In this document: positions 10,794-23,626 of the stretch, one piece after another | Layout of the letters: every line of letters starts with the position of its first letter | Position numbering within the stretch: position 1 is the stretch's first letter | DNA from: Cryphonectria parasitica EP155 | Lineage: Eukaryota; Ascomycota; Sordariomycetes; Diaporthales; Cryphonectriaceae | DNA length: 64,000 nt | Direction of reading: 5' to 3' | Assembly: GCF_011745365.1 (NCBI RefSeq) | Contig: NW_024468910.1 | Coordinates: forward strand, 2,260,068 to 2,324,067 | Made by a program: the position numbers and the translations under genes | The notes under the pieces: generated by a model | The model's input: only the letters and a program-made list of their open reading frames with translations | Database searches by the model: none | Told to the model about the DNA's origin: nothing

Positions 10794-12400
10794 GTTGACA
10801 GGTGTTGCTGGGTCGTAGTCTGTGCTACGAACAGGAATGTGGGTTTGGTTGGTACGATCGCTTCGCTTCGCGCTGTATTGCCGTTGGCGACTGGGAAGAC
10901 TGGTCGTCAGATGATTGAAAGATCCGAAGATAATTTGAAATAATCAAAGTGGAAGCACAGATGGTAATGTTATGATGCAATCTGCAATTGAGGAGAAAGA
11001 GATTGAGGTTGGTTGTTGGAGGGTTGCGCTCAAAGGGTAGAAGAGAGAGAGAAAAAGGGTAAACAAGGTCAGGCAGGGTCAAGCCAATGCTGAAAACCGC
11101 AAGCCTTTTTGAGGAAGGGTAGGTGAAAGAAGTTGTGTGGTCAGGGAAGGCAATGAACGGTGAAGGCACAGAAGAGTAAAGGTTGGGAATGCAAGGTCAG
11201 AAGTGGCCAACCGATGCTTGCTCAGACTTTTTAGGCCTGGCAAAAGATGGCAAAAGGGCGTGGAAGCTAAATCAAACAAGACCTGATTTGACTCAAGGTT
11301 CAACGGCAGGCAGTGCTGCCCGTTTGAACGTCGTAGATGGAGAGGGGAAGGTGCAAAGGCTGAGGCTGAGAAAAAAGGGGGGTGTTGCTCTGTCGATGAA
11401 CTTACGTCTCGAAAGTACTGTCCTCCAAGATGGAATTTCAGATGATTGAAAGGGGGTCGGTCAATGACGAGGGCGGGAAAAGGACGTCGGGGGTGAAAGG
11501 TGAGCCGACAAAAGGGTCGTTTGGTTGTCGTGATGAAAGAAGGGTCAGGACGGAAACTGGCTGCAAAATGCCTCGAATGAAGAAACCAAATGTCCTGGCG
11601 CGAGAAGGGAAAAGAAACAGCCAAGACGATCGAATGATACCGTTCTTTCTTGCCCCAACTAGTTCTCGCTCTTCGATCAAGAAAGAAGAGGTCGAAGGTT
11701 GCGAGGGACGTCCAGAACGTAGATAGGTGGATGGGTGGGTGTGCGTTTGTTGGTGGAGGAGGGAAGGAGGGAAGGGAGAGGAACGACCAGGACGAAATGA
11801 GATATGGGGGGGGACTGTGGGAGGTTTGGCAGTTGGGAAAACGAGGATTGCAGCGCAGCCTAAGCGGCCAGGCCAGGCCAGACCAAGAATGAGTGGGCGG
11901 GTTGTGGGCTGCAGGATTTCACCTGTGCGGAGTGTAGCAGCAGCCCCTGGCCTGTGCAGTACTGGTTGCTCAGGTAGTCAGTGGTTTGTGCTGGCTTGGC
12001 TGGCTAACTGGCAGGCAGACAGGACGGGCAGCTGAGTGGCGTGGCGGTGGGCGCACTGGCGTCAGATTGGGTAGGGGTGATTGGCACTGACCGCTTGCTG
12101 GGCACCGCTGGACTCTGGGATGGGGGAGGTTGGGCACCACTGAAGCTCAGGCCAGGCTTGGGCTGTGGGCGCTTAGAAGACCCACCTGCAGCGGAACCAG
12201 ACCACGCCATAACACGGGGCTCTTGTTCCCTTCTCTTTGCTATTGTAAGATCTAGAGGAGATTTGATACTGTCTATAAACTGTACGGCCCGCCGCGGGAA
12301 CCAGCCCTGCTGTGTAGACCTCGCTATAAGGTTGGGTCAGCATCTACTTGTTGTCAGTGCATAGTCTTGCATGAAGTGCATGACCTGCACTGTATTGTCA
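10794..12400. other. Likely promoter and 5' leader of casein kinase I
   Basis: Directly upstream of the minus-strand CK1 start. The CK1-sense strand is C/T-rich from about 10980 to 11800, as common in leaders of highly expressed fungal genes. The 181-codon minus-strand frame at 11079-11624 is a by-product of this composition and shows no domain. Confidence 0.4.
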
Positions 12401-14492
12401 GGTTTGCGATGAGATGAGTTTAGTGATCATGCCCAAGAGCGGCCCCATAGCCCCTGTCCCCCTCGCCTCCTCTCATCCCGAATCTTCTCCATCATCATCG
12501 TGCTGTTGTGGCTGCAGCTAAAACCTGCCTCTGCTCAAAATTCGAGACAAGCGAACGGCACAAAGAAGGCATATAGATTGCCTCTTGGCGGCCCATGCTG
12601 ACCATGGCGGATGAGCACATTAGCCGCACTGAGGCAGGCAGGACTAGCATCATCAGACATCAGCTGCAGCAGCATCTGCCCGCGCCAAATGTAAGCGACA
12701 CCGACCTGCTGACCGAGCGCCGTTGAGCCTCGGAAGCCGGGTGCTAATTGCGCACCAAGGTCAAAATTGCATTACCTGATGTGATAGAACGAGGCATGCC
12801 GCTTCCCCCCAAGGATCACGCGAGCATCTCACCGGGCACAATCGTGCCTTGATCCTGTCTCAAACTGACCCCATCTCCGCCTCCGAAGATTGCACGGGTC
12901 TTCTGTGGTCTTTGGATAGAGAAGACGAGGACTTTCCTACATTAGTAGCACGCACAAAACAGGACAAATTCGGAACAACAGCTGGCGGCTAAAGTTCCTT
13001 TGCGAAAAGGGGGCCTCTCGCATTCGAGGATCTCAGGGCTCCTCAGCGGGACTTTTTGTTCGTTGTGCTGGTTGCCGGTGAGCCCGACAGCTCGGATGAG
13101 AACGTGAGCTTGCGCTGTTGGCCCACGGTGCAGCCTATCACAGCCTCGCCCCAGACACAACTGGCAAAAGCCGCCCACTCGGTGCGATCAGCGCTGAGGC
13201 CAAAGCACCTCGCCACGTCTGGGCCTCTCACTGCCCTCCTTCTCCTCTTTCTGCTCCTCCTGACGATGGGTCGCCGGGGAGAGCACACGGCAACCAGGCA
13301 AACCCGGCCCGCCGCACTCCCACCTCACGTCCGGCACTAGTTACCAATTCGATGCGTCTTTTAGCCCCGGACCAGAAGGGTTCCACGATTTATCTCGTTT
13401 TTCTATTCTTGTCCGCTTTGACAACTTCGGGTATCTCTTCTCTGGGTCGTAAGCGCGTGCCGCGGCGTCGATCCACTTATGTTATCGCACGTTTGGCCTA
13501 CCCGAGCTGGCGCCGTAATATGACGTGCCACCATCCCATCCGCATGCATGCAATGCATGCTTGCTTGCTTGCTTTGCTTGCCATCTCTCTCGTACTGCTC
13601 AAGATGGCCTCACAGTTGTAACCCAGACGTACCAGGGAAAGAAACCTGGCCCGCCCTCAGCGTTGATTGCGGGGGACTGCATGTCCGCTTATGGCGAAAC
13701 CCAGTGATCTGGTCCACGATCGGATGGCCACTCTCATTGGTATGACCGAGGACGGACGGGCCAACCGCTTGACCAGACCTCGCCGTAGACGATGTAAACG
13801 GGTCCAGGGCATGGTAGTTTTCGACTCGTGCCACGTCGCCGCCATTTCGTTGTCCACCTGTCTTGCATATGAAGAGAGCCGGCAAATCCCAGGGCATGCG
13901 TAGCCGCTGATCCCAAGTTACGTCCTGTCTCTTACGAGGAGAGCAGTATGCTATTGAGATGCGTGCGTGGGTGTACTACCTGAAACTTCCCAGGCAAACC
14001 CGTGCCGGAACTGCTTCCTTCTCGCAGCCTCGTAAATTATACGCCCTCTCGGGACCGCAATTTCATTTTGATGAATTTGCGGGAATGCCAGTCTCGGCAT
14101 GCCCTGCCCGTATCCTCCCCTACCGTAATTACTGTACTATATAAGGTCTCACGCAGGTTGGCCTGGCTGCGTGGCTGGTTACGCAAAAGCTCCTCCCCCG
14201 CAGCCATTCCAGTCTGCCGTGCAACGATGGGACGCCTCGACAACCCGTTCGGTTGGTGTTGCATTTTTTGACGGATCTTTCCCACGTCAGATGGGGGCGC
14301 CAAACGGACACCGAAATGAGGGGCATGCTTTTCCCTGTGCTCCATGCCACACTTTACTACAATGGTATACGCATAACTCAACTCATGGCACAGCACAGCA
14401 GCCCCTCGCCAGCGGCTGCCCACATGAAAAGCTGCGTCTCACAGGACAGGTCTTGCCGACGACGTGCAGAATTGACTTGGTCCTAGGAGCCA

Positions 14493-14750
14493 ATGCATGT
14501 CTTTGACTTATATGTGGTTGAAAACAAGCACAAACACATGAGATCAGCGGCTGAGCTTGAGACGGAGGATGAATCATCCGACCAAGCCCCTGCCAACCTG
14601 CATCTTCTAGTGGACGGGTTCTTGAACCTGACTTCATTCCGAGCTGCCTTGAAAGATGAAAGGTACAGGCGGACAAATGTCATCCACGCGTTTGAGCATT
14701 TTTGCTCGGGCAGGTCTGATAAAAAAGAAGACGGATTCTCGGGGAAATAA
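14493..14750 (+). CDS. Possible small protein of unknown function
   Basis: An ATG-started frame of 85 residues, hydrophilic and acidic in the middle (ELETEDESSDQAPANLHLL), with a Lys/Asp-rich C-terminus (SDKKEDGFSGK). The composition is more protein-like than the neighbouring frames, but there is no domain, no obvious splice partner and no strong start context. It could be a chance ORF, an exon of a decayed gene, or a young orphan gene. Confidence 0.15.
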   Translation: MHVFDLYVVENKHKHMRSAAELETEDESSDQAPANLHLLVDGFLNLTSFRAALKDERYRRTNVIHAFEHFCSGRSDKKEDGFSGK

Positions 14751-17190
14751 TGGCGTTACGCCTGGCTGTCAGCTTGGTAGCCCCTGCTGTCAATACATGC
14801 AGGTTAGAGATGCAGGTCTAGCAGATCTAAGCCGCCTTCAGAAAAAAAAGTGGAAGAAGAATTAAAATCACGTCTCCCCCTCTCAAAGGGATGAGACAAG
14901 GCTGCCTCTTTATTTACTATTGTGCCATAGTGGTAGCTGAGGTCAGGTCACACCCGTGAGAACAGCATTTCCTCAGGTCTTCAGCTGTACTAGCGACCTA
15001 CAATATTCTGGAGCATCTCTTCTTTTCATGAGTCACATTGAAATACAAGAGTCAGTGGCTTGATTTGGGAATGAAGATCCCACAACTGTTTCGTCATCTT
15101 GATCCTGATTTGGGAAACAATGTGGCGAGGTCTTTTATGAAGGCAGAACTTCGCCTCTTTCGGCAATGGAGAGACTTTCTTGAGAGGAACAAATAAGATA
15201 GGTGCTTAGGTGATCGGCCGATAACCCTTTATCAAGTAGCCTTTCAGGTCCACACGAGAGTGACCTTGAATTACAGGGGACTTCAAGCACCTGGGACCCA
15301 CGGTAAAAATACCCTCAGGGTACCCTTCCAGAACACTAACATATGTGTATGACAGATGAATCAGTGCAGGACCATCCAGATATTTGCCATTGCAAGCGTC
15401 TTTGCTCAAGCTCTGACTACGGAAACTCTGCTCCACGCACACACACACACACAAGAATTTGTATCCACCGTTGATCCTTGCCTTGTTCGTGGAATCTACC
15501 TTGGTAACCTGGAGTCCAGGCCTTTCCGTAGCACCCGCTAGAGCCAACGGTATACTTACTATGGCTACCATGTTTGATGTGGTTCTACTTGTCCCACCGG
15601 CTCAAAACGCAATAGGTGATCAGAGGTAGTCTGATGATCCTGTTCCTCGTTCTTTATAATCCGATGAGTCTGTATGTACTACACCGGCTCAGCGCTGCAT
15701 CAACAATTGTCCTACCTACCAAATAAGTACTTAGGTACATGGATTCCACCTAAAGTAGTACATACGTCTTATGATGGCAGTGGTTATGTGGACATGCTAG
15801 GGATCGGCTTCTAGACCGACCGTTGAGAGTCTAACAACTACCCGAGACCATGGTCTATGGTTTTACACTACGAGTCCATTGATATGCTCGGTCTAAATAT
15901 ATGAAATCATTCTTGATACACTAATACAAAACCATAGAAGCATGACAAATCTGAGGAATCTATTTCCTGCAGAGCATACGTCAGCCACTAGTGATGCAGT
16001 CAGGATTCATCTTCTCTGAAGCAGGGTATAGGTAGTACTTGGTAATTATGTAATTCATGCTCTGTTGTAATTATTTTGGATATATCTTGGTAAGCTCTTG
16101 TTGAGTGAGTCCCTGTAATAAAAACATCAGCACCCTCAGAAATTCCAAGAAGCCAGCCGACCTTTAAAAGTGAGCGAGCGCAAAACGTTGGGGCTTTTTT
16201 TTCATCAACCCAAATACCATGCCTTTGAAGGAGTCTCAAATATGAGTCCCTCAAATTATACCATGGGCAAAACACACACACACACACAATGTATAGAGAG
16301 TCGTCCTGAATGTCAGCTAATCTTGCTCATCCACTAGACATGACAAATATCTTGAGTTGAGCCCAACAGTCATGCTATATGATTGAGGTAGTAATAATGA
16401 GACAAGTCCATTTCTCTGACTGTGCAGTTCAAGGAGTGACGTTTAGAGGTCCGAATTGTCATTCCAGACACGGGAACGTGTAGTTGTATATTGTTATGCA
16501 GAAATCCTGAGTTCATAATATTAGGAAATACGTGTGACGAATGCAATTTTGGTAACAGACTTCTTTTTCACTCAAAACCCATCACGTCTCCCGCTTTCTC
16601 ACCTTCCAAAGTCTCTTTCTCTTATTGGTGAGGTTTGCATCCAACTCAGGCTCCTGTCATGAAGAGAGATTGCAATCTTGTCAGTAGAAGAAAGATTCCC
16701 TCTTCACTTTCTCAACATGAGTCACTCTCACGTGCATCAATTGCCTATATAAACCTCCTATAAATCCTATTGCTCTTCCCAAACTTCTAATCTCCATCGA
16801 CAACTCCCCGAAGATCAACTGCCAGGCTCTTTTGTTCTCCCGGAACACCTTATATCCGTCACATCTGGAAGTCAACCAGACTTGCTAATATGTACAGGTG
16901 ATCTGGCTCTTCATACAGCGCTATTCTAGAAGCGAAATGCTGAAACAGACTATTGGAGAGACTAATGTCTGGTGAGCGTCTGTTTACCTAGAGCAAGCAA
17001 CATCCTCAAGATGCCTCTCCCTACCAAATCTGCTGCTGATGAGAAAATGCTACATCAAGGGTTTCGGGCTACAATGAGAATCAATAGCCTCAGCAAATAC
17101 GAAACGCTATGTTAAGTAGCGCTTCTTATTAGGGGTCCAGAGCAAAGTCGTTGATGCCAAGCTCATGTCCGCTGCTACCACCACTGTCGC

Positions 17191-17607
17191 ATGCTAGCTA
17201 TATTCTCAACCCCTCACGAGACTTGCAACAATCTCGAGTCGATGCTATATTATGCTATGATTCATCACTCTCTATCTTTGAGGTATGAACCATGTTGTCG
17301 ACCTTGTCTAGCTCTGCTACCAGAGGGCACATCAATAGCACCACCTCCAATGCAGCTTTACCAACTTTCTGTACTTATTCAAGCAGCGCTTTATGAGCAG
17401 ATATTCTCATGCTATGGGATGTAAGTATAGATCTAGCGGCTAAATTGGCATATCTGACATTGCTAGCTGACTTCTCTCTTCCTTTGCTCTGCAAACAGCA
17501 TAATTATACGTCATCCCCTACAATCTGGGACTGGGAATACATCCCCTTGGCCTTTGTTTGGACTATGCAACTTGGATAATTGTAGCATCGAATCAGAGAC
17601 ACCCTGA
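17191..17607 (+). CDS. Possible two-exon orphan gene
   Basis: Exons 17191-17420 and 17499-17607 would encode 112 residues. The 78-nt intron has a consensus GTAAGT donor, a CTGAC branch site, a pyrimidine tract and a CAG acceptor, and the join stays in frame to a TGA. The peptide is Cys-containing (EPCCRPCLALLPEG), with no signal peptide or domain that I recognise. The same region shows other GTAAGT/GTGAGT donors and acceptors on the plus strand as far as about 18.6 kb, so it may be part of a longer decayed gene or a spliced noncoding RNA. Confidence 0.22.
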
Positions 17608-17634
17608 TCATCAGCATTGCCAGACCGAAGCCAC

Positions 17635-17669
17635 TCGCCTTATCGCTGCTATCGCTGCTATCACTGCTA
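17635..17669. repeat. Short tandem repeat, TATCGCTGC units
   Basis: About three to four near-identical 9-bp units, one carrying A instead of G. Confidence 0.6.
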
Positions 17670-19181
17670 CTCAGGTGTTCTGTGAGTAGCTGTGGAATAT
17701 TACATCAAGGCATGCAGTCTCACAAACATGTCACTTTTAATGTCATGACAGAGGGCTGTGTTGGGCAGTATGTGGATAGAGACTTCAAAGAAACTGCTGC
17801 CCATGAACAACTAGACTCCTTTGCTCTGCCTTCATCAATACGAATTCAGCCCCCTTTTTCACCTGCTAAGCATTGTCCCTCTCCTCAGCTGTAAGTATCT
17901 TCCTGTTCCTCGAGTATTGATCATCAGTCTAGTCCTAAGTTACCATTTACAATCCTCCATCAGCACCAGCAAGGTTGTCGTGTTCATTTCAAGACCTCTT
18001 TACTGACAACCGAGTAGGTGATCAAAGCTGTGTCTAGTGCTATCAATTCAGCTTCTGCTAGATGGCAGAACACCTGACTTGCTGGGCATAGTGAGCAACT
18101 ACATAACTGCTTGCAGTGCTTGCTTATGTTCATTCTGCTATTGTTTATTCAGTTGCCAGCTATACCTCACTAATCCTGAACTCTACGGCATCCGTCAGCC
18201 AGAGCTTGTGGGCGCTCGGTTATGATCATCTCCTTCAGCCTGAACCACGGCTGCTGGACGAGGAACAACGGCCACCTGGGCAGCTAATTTCTCGCTCAAC
18301 TTCAAAAGGCTGTGATTGAGTCTTGCAAAATGCAAGAAACATCAGCACCCCGGCTTCATCGAGATTGCTATGGGATTTTTCTATCTGTGCTAGGGCTGTG
18401 GTTGTGGTACTTGGTGCCCCGATGTACATGCTCGCTATACAGTGGCGCATGAGATTTGAGCAAACAATACCCTTCTAAGGGGAAGGCCAAAGAGAACCAC
18501 TTTGCTGTGCTATTCAGAGGTGAGCAACTTGTCCTATTCGTGTGGATGATCCACTAAACTGTAATTGCTGACCATGAACATTGTCGACTTATGCAGATAT
18601 TCGAGCGACACGCTTCGCGATCGACGTTTTCGAAAAACTATGGCTGGCCGGAATCGGTACTCTTATGTGAAACCAGTGAGGAAGGCAATAGCAATCTCCG
18701 CGTCGCGCCTGCCAATCCGCACCGGATCCTCCAGGCAGTCACTTGTCCGGTGCTGCATCTTCAAACGAGTAGCTGGACAGCCGAGTGGTCCATCGCGCCA
18801 AGCAAGTATCAAGGGCACGTGTACGAAGCACAGGCACAAGCGCGGTGGGAAGCAGTAGCACGGTGTGAAGCAGCACCACTTGTCGCAGAGGTCAGATGGC
18901 TGACCCGCTCGTCCTGTTTGACATCGATCACGAGAGTTAAGGTCAAAGCCGCACCGAGGCACTATTTCTGCAGCTCACAGTCTCTCCCTGACCAGACCAA
19001 GAACCTCATGCTTGGCCTGAATAATGGCAGACAGGCTGTACTACGAGTGCAAGACCCCAGCCCATGGACTTCCACGCTTCTGGCAGCATCAACAGTAGAC
19101 AGCCGTTTGCGTGGCAGGACCGAACATACCCTTCAGTACGCTGCACTATTAGAAGGTCTCTCTCGAAGTGCTGTACGAAAA

Positions 19182-19560
19182 TCAAGGGCTAGATATGTGG
19201 GCGTATGCTGGCAAGCCTGCCCACGATATTTGGTACCCCACTAGTTCTCCCTCAGCAGCACCGACATATAACCGTTCCGTCGGGCTGGGTGAGACGAAGT
19301 TGATGGGCAGGAAAGCCTTCACCAAGAGCTTCGCAGCGGACGCAGCGCAACAAGCGATGCCAATTCCGAAGGCAATCCGAATGAGGGGAAATGCGACTGA
19401 AATATACCGCTGTATCTCTATCGTTTCAAGGTGGAGACCAAGAACACAACCTATCGCCTCGGCTGTCACTTCTTTTACACTATTGCCATACGCCCAGTAT
19501 CCGTCAGGGCTCAAGATAGTGACGCCTTCTACAACACGCCTGTCGTGGCGCCGTATCCCT
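19182..19560 (-). pseudogene. Exon-like fragment of an unknown membrane protein
   Basis: On the minus strand an open stretch reads with a natural amino-acid mix: a charged segment (RRHDRRVVEGV), then SPDGYWAYGNSVKEVTAEAI, then a hydrophobic stretch (RIAFGIGIACCAASAAKLLV) that could span a membrane. No start codon is in frame before an upstream TGA, and the frame stops downstream without a clear splice partner. It may be one exon of a gene I cannot assemble, or a relic. No family is recognised. Confidence 0.2.
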
Positions 19561-20464
19561 GTGCCTCATCTGTCGGCTGTCCTCTGATAATCAAGGACCT
19601 TCCGAAATGACCACTATATTCGAGGTGCTCCCTGCTATCTGGCATGCTCTCGGGGAATTTGTTCAAAAGTCTTTGCTACGGCCTGGACAACTTCAAACGG
19701 ATTGTATGGATATTGCCCAAGCAGGCCTGGCGTTGCTGGGTCAGAATCAGGATCACCAGTGCGCTCCTGAGAATCCCAATTACCCAGCAGTTATGAGGAA
19801 CGTATAGCCAGCCCTGCCAGTCACCCAGGCAGTATACGATCCATATACTCCATTTTCTCTGACGAGACATCATGGCAATGGAATTTATGTACTCACCAGG
19901 GCTCTTCCATTCATCCTACAATTTATTCGGCCAGTTTGAAGCAAGGCAGGGGCAGTATTTTACAACTATTCCAAAGAAAAAGATACACTATTGCCCAGAG
20001 ACATCTCCAGCCCTCATCTCGCCTTCACCTGGGGAAATTCTCAAGATATCTACTCCATCCAGCCTTTCCCTTTGAAGAGAAGCTCCTTTCTTACCAGGGC
20101 GACCTTGTGGGATCATCAGCACTGAATCTGCCAATGAGATCCAGCTCATAAACTCGACCTTGTCGCCCAACCCACCTACCCGTGGGCGGGGTTAAGCTGG
20201 AGGTAGACACGACTGACGCTGGCCCCTCTCAACTTTCCTTCTGAACTCCATCTATGGTACTATCGTCCGGGGCCTCGAGATTGTCCCACAGCCTCAGCAA
20301 GTTTGAGAGCAGTGCGACGGCAGCGTTGTATCTCTGCATTATTCAGCCTTGTTCCGGAATAGGGGCACTTTTATCACCAGATACAACCAAATCACAGACC
20401 AGAAAGCTCTATCTGTTTCATTGGGCTCTCGAATTTATTAAGCCCATATGCATATCAGGGGAGG

Positions 20465-20510
20465 AGCATTACAGAGAAGAAGCATTACAGAGAAGAAGCA
20501 TAACAGAAAG
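20465..20510. repeat. Minisatellite, three copies of a 16-bp unit
   Basis: AGCATTACAGAGAAGA occurs twice in perfect tandem (20465-20480, 20481-20496), with a third degenerate copy starting at 20497. Confidence 0.85.
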
Positions 20511-21400
20511 AATTGGAAATTAGTTTCATCACACTCGTTCCTGAGGACAACAAGTAGTATCTTGTCCTTCATGCCAGTGTGACCTGTATCATTTCATTGC
20601 ACATAGCCCCCACCAAGACGAACTGCGCCCTCCAAGCCATACACGAGCTCAAGCCAGGCACGTTGGGTCCTTGTGTCAACAAGACACTATTTATAATCAA
20701 AAACACTAGGAGCGCAACATCTGTGGCAGTCTCCCAAGGAGGACCACTGGTGAAAACGAGTAATGAAACTAGCCGTGGACGACTTGCTGTGCTGTGTCGT
20801 GATTATGATCTGAGGCTCCGGCAGATTACCGTTTTTCTTCTTGGTGCCTCAGCATCATCGCCCTGCAATTTCGTGTCAAGACAAAAGGGGCTCTTTGGAT
20901 CTATTCCCGAGACATTTTCTGTTAGATTCCGTTCCTTTGTTATCTGTCACTTTGAGTGGGCCGACATGATTGGGTTTCAAGCCGGCCTGGCGACACAAGA
21001 GTAGGGATACCCAGCATGAACATGTTTGTGATGTGAAAGCGCTTTCATGGTAATTAATTTCAAGACATCTATTCCTAGTCAAATGCAGAAGTTGTGGGGA
21101 TTATGACATCCATGCATGCAGGCATGCATAGATGGCCTCCAGTAGAGCAGTCAAAAATCCCCAGAGCCATTCTCAGTCATCTACCTGCCTTTGCATGTCC
21201 CTTATCTAGGTCCTAAGCAGCTAGTACGAGCCCTTTGCCCTTTCATACCGTCGTCTCTCATCTGACAAGAATAATTTACCATATCCCCATTCCCCATCAT
21301 CAACCAAACGTATCACTCATATCGTATCATTATGCCCTCGTTCGCGCCCCAAATCCGGGCTACTATTTCCTTAGCAAACTACAAACAAGGTCTCATCTCT

Positions 21401-23626
21401 TCACCTGGACACATGAAACTTGGCTACCTTGTCTGGCATGCGTGTGATGCAAAGCTCACGGCAGAACTGGCCCCACTCGCCTGACGTGCCATCCTCTACG
21501 GCCTCCATCATGTCCTTGCCGTATCTCTCCTGGTAGGCCCTCTTCACGGCGGTCATGTGTGTCCCATCCCAGTGGTAGCGCACCAGGCGCGAGGTCAGCA
21601 GCTCGCGACGGAGGGCGTCCTTCTTGGAGGCCGTGAGTGCGTGGTGGACAAGCAGTGCATCGCGGACGGGCTTGTTGATGACCCCGTTGAGGATGTGTGC
21701 TAGCAGTTCGCCCTGTGCCGAAAGAGAAAAAAAAGGAGAATGTGTTAGCCTCTATCTTCTCTTGGTGCGTGTGCGGCCTGCTATAGAGAGTCTCGGGGAA
21801 CGTACCACCAGGTTTCCACTCTTTCGCAGGGCATCTCTCGCAAAGTTGGACCTGTACTTGTCGTTATAGACCCGCAGGACCTCCCTCAGGTGGCTATCGC
21901 TCCTCTTGACGACAATGTTGATCATGGCGGACTCGCCACCCTTCTCTGCCTTGACAGCGCTGCGCAGGTCGTCGGCGTCGTCCTCGACGAGGTACTGGTC
22001 GATGGGCAGGGGGCGGCCGTACTTGTCGAGATCGTCCATGCGGTCCTCCTCGAGGACCAGCAGCACGGCCTTCTTGAACTTGTCCTCCTTGAGCTCGTGC
22101 CTCATGCAACGCGTCAGGCTGTTGTCGTAGGTCTTGTCGCTAAAGGCCTGGCGGATCTCGTGGATCTCTTCGTTGGTGCGGCCCATCAGGCTCTCGATCA
22201 GCAGCTCACGACGGGTCTTGTCGCCCTGGTACCAGAAGCTGGACCAGTAGGCCTCGCTCTCCCACCTGCCGAGGGCGGTGGCGTAGCAGGCCTTCATGAG
22301 GGAAGGGTCCTCGTCCTTGAGCCGCACGCGGATGTGCTTGGCGATGTTGACGCCCTTCTTCTCGGGGCCCGTCTTGACGAGCCGCTTGTACTCGGCCCGC
22401 AGGTCCATGATCTGGTCGTGCGTCAGGCCCGGCAGGATCTCGACCAGCGGCTCAGTGCGTGGCGCCTTGCTCCCCTTGAGCGCGTCGGCGAGCCTCTGGG
22501 CGTCATCCTCCGGGTCGGCGAATCGCGCCCGCCGGCTGCGCTTCTTGCCGCCGGCCTCGTCGTCCGAGTTGAGAGGCGAGACGTCTGCGATGTGGGGTAC
22601 GCCGCCGCCGCCGCCGCCGCCGTGGTGGTGCGTAGGCAGGAGCAAGGGCGAGGGCATGGGCGACATGGACTGGTAGGTTCCGTGGTACGACTCCAGGAGG
22701 GGAGACGGCGGTGCGGCGGAGAGGCTGCTGGCGTTGAAGGCGGTGTTGACGGAGAGCGACGACATCTTGGCCACGGGCGGCTGAGGCGACGAGTTGCGCT
22801 TCATGGCGCTCTTGCGGGGCGCCGCGTCGCCCGTGGGATCGGCAGTCAGCGAGTCGCGATGGGCGTGATGGTGCTTCCTGCTGCTGCTGTTGTTGTCACG
22901 CCCGTCCGTGGAGTGGTCCCTGGCGCCGGTGCTCCTGCTCCTGCTCCTACCCCGGCCACCAGAGCGGCCATCCCCTGCGCTGAGAAGGTCGGCACTGCGC
23001 CTGGGATCGGCGAGATACGAGTCTCTGTGCTTACGCTGCTGCTCATGGGTGTGGGCGTGGTCGTCACGGTCATAGGGCGGCGAGGTGGGCGGCGGCGGCG
23101 GGATCTTGCCGTAGGCGAGGTCCTCCTCGAGCTTCTCCTTCTTCTCAGCGCGGCGGTCGCGTGACCTCTCGCGCGACCGGTCGGAGAGGGGGGCAGTCAT
23201 GAGATTGTACGTGTCTGAGTTCTCAAGCTTCTTGGCGTACTTTTGGGGTAGGAAGGCGTCTGCCAGGCCCAGGCCCGTCCTTGCGTTGTCTCTCTCTCGC
23301 TCCCTTTCTCTGTCCGAGTCGGAGTGCCTCTCCCGCGGGCTATCGCGCCTGTAGTCTCTCAAATCTCCATAAGAAGAGCGTGCGCCGTTCTCCACGGCTG
23401 GGCTCCTGGGACGGTGGTAATAGTCATCGTCAGGCGAGGCAGGTGTCCTGTATGACGACGAGTGCCGGTCTCCATAGTCGTAGGACCTGTCCCTGTCCCT
23501 GCCGTTGTCATATGCAGGGTCGACGTCGACGACAACAGGCACGCCACGGCTCCGGCTGCGGTCACGATCACGGCCACCTGGGGACCGAGACCGGCCACGC
23601 CGATGACCCTCGACCTGGAGGGACAT
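21401..23626 (-). CDS. Annexin (AnxC4-type) with Arg/Ser-rich N-terminal extension
   Basis: Exons (minus strand) 23626-21806 and 21712-21401, joined over a 93-nt intron (donor GTACGT, acceptor CACAG), give 710 residues. Annexins bind acidic phospholipids, classically through calcium. The C-terminal part (about 395-710) has annexin-repeat helices: PGLTHDQIMDLRAEYKRL, then the diagnostic LLIESLMGRTNEEIHEIRQ, and a last repeat spanning the intron (AHILNGVINKPVRDALLVH). I do not see a full GxGT calcium loop followed by an acidic residue in each repeat, so calcium binding may be weak. The first ~390 residues are hydrophilic and disordered: RS/RD dipeptides (GRSRSPGGRDRDRSRSRG), a polyproline patch, a His-rich part and a seven-glycine run from a GCC repeat. 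The RS section looks like splicing-factor tails, but no RNA-binding domain is present. Confidence 0.82.
22600..22622. repeat. (GCC/GGC)n triplet repeat coding polyglycine in the annexin
   Basis: Pure triplet run giving HHHGGGGGGG on the minus strand. Confidence 0.85.

Larger units (their letters stand above)
12401..21400. other. Gene-poor tract with weak coding-like pieces
   Basis: About 9 kb without any recognisable protein domain. Composition becomes more A/T-rich from about 14.9 to 18.5 kb. Several stretches have intron-like signals or protein-like frames (14493-14750, 17191-17607, 19182-19560), listed separately with low confidence. There is a three-copy 16-bp tandem repeat at 20465-20510. 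No transposon terminal repeats were found by eye. Confidence 0.5.

Noticed and set aside
11079..11624. 181-codon minus-strand frame upstream of CK1
   Set aside because: Ser/Pro/Leu/Phe-rich product of a C/T-rich leader; no domain.
18591..19244. 217-codon plus-strand frame
   Set aside because: No motif; equally long minus-strand frames overlap it, so direction and coding status cannot be supported.
21890..23164. 424-codon plus-strand frame
   Set aside because: Exactly antisense to the annexin coding exon; a G/C3 shadow.
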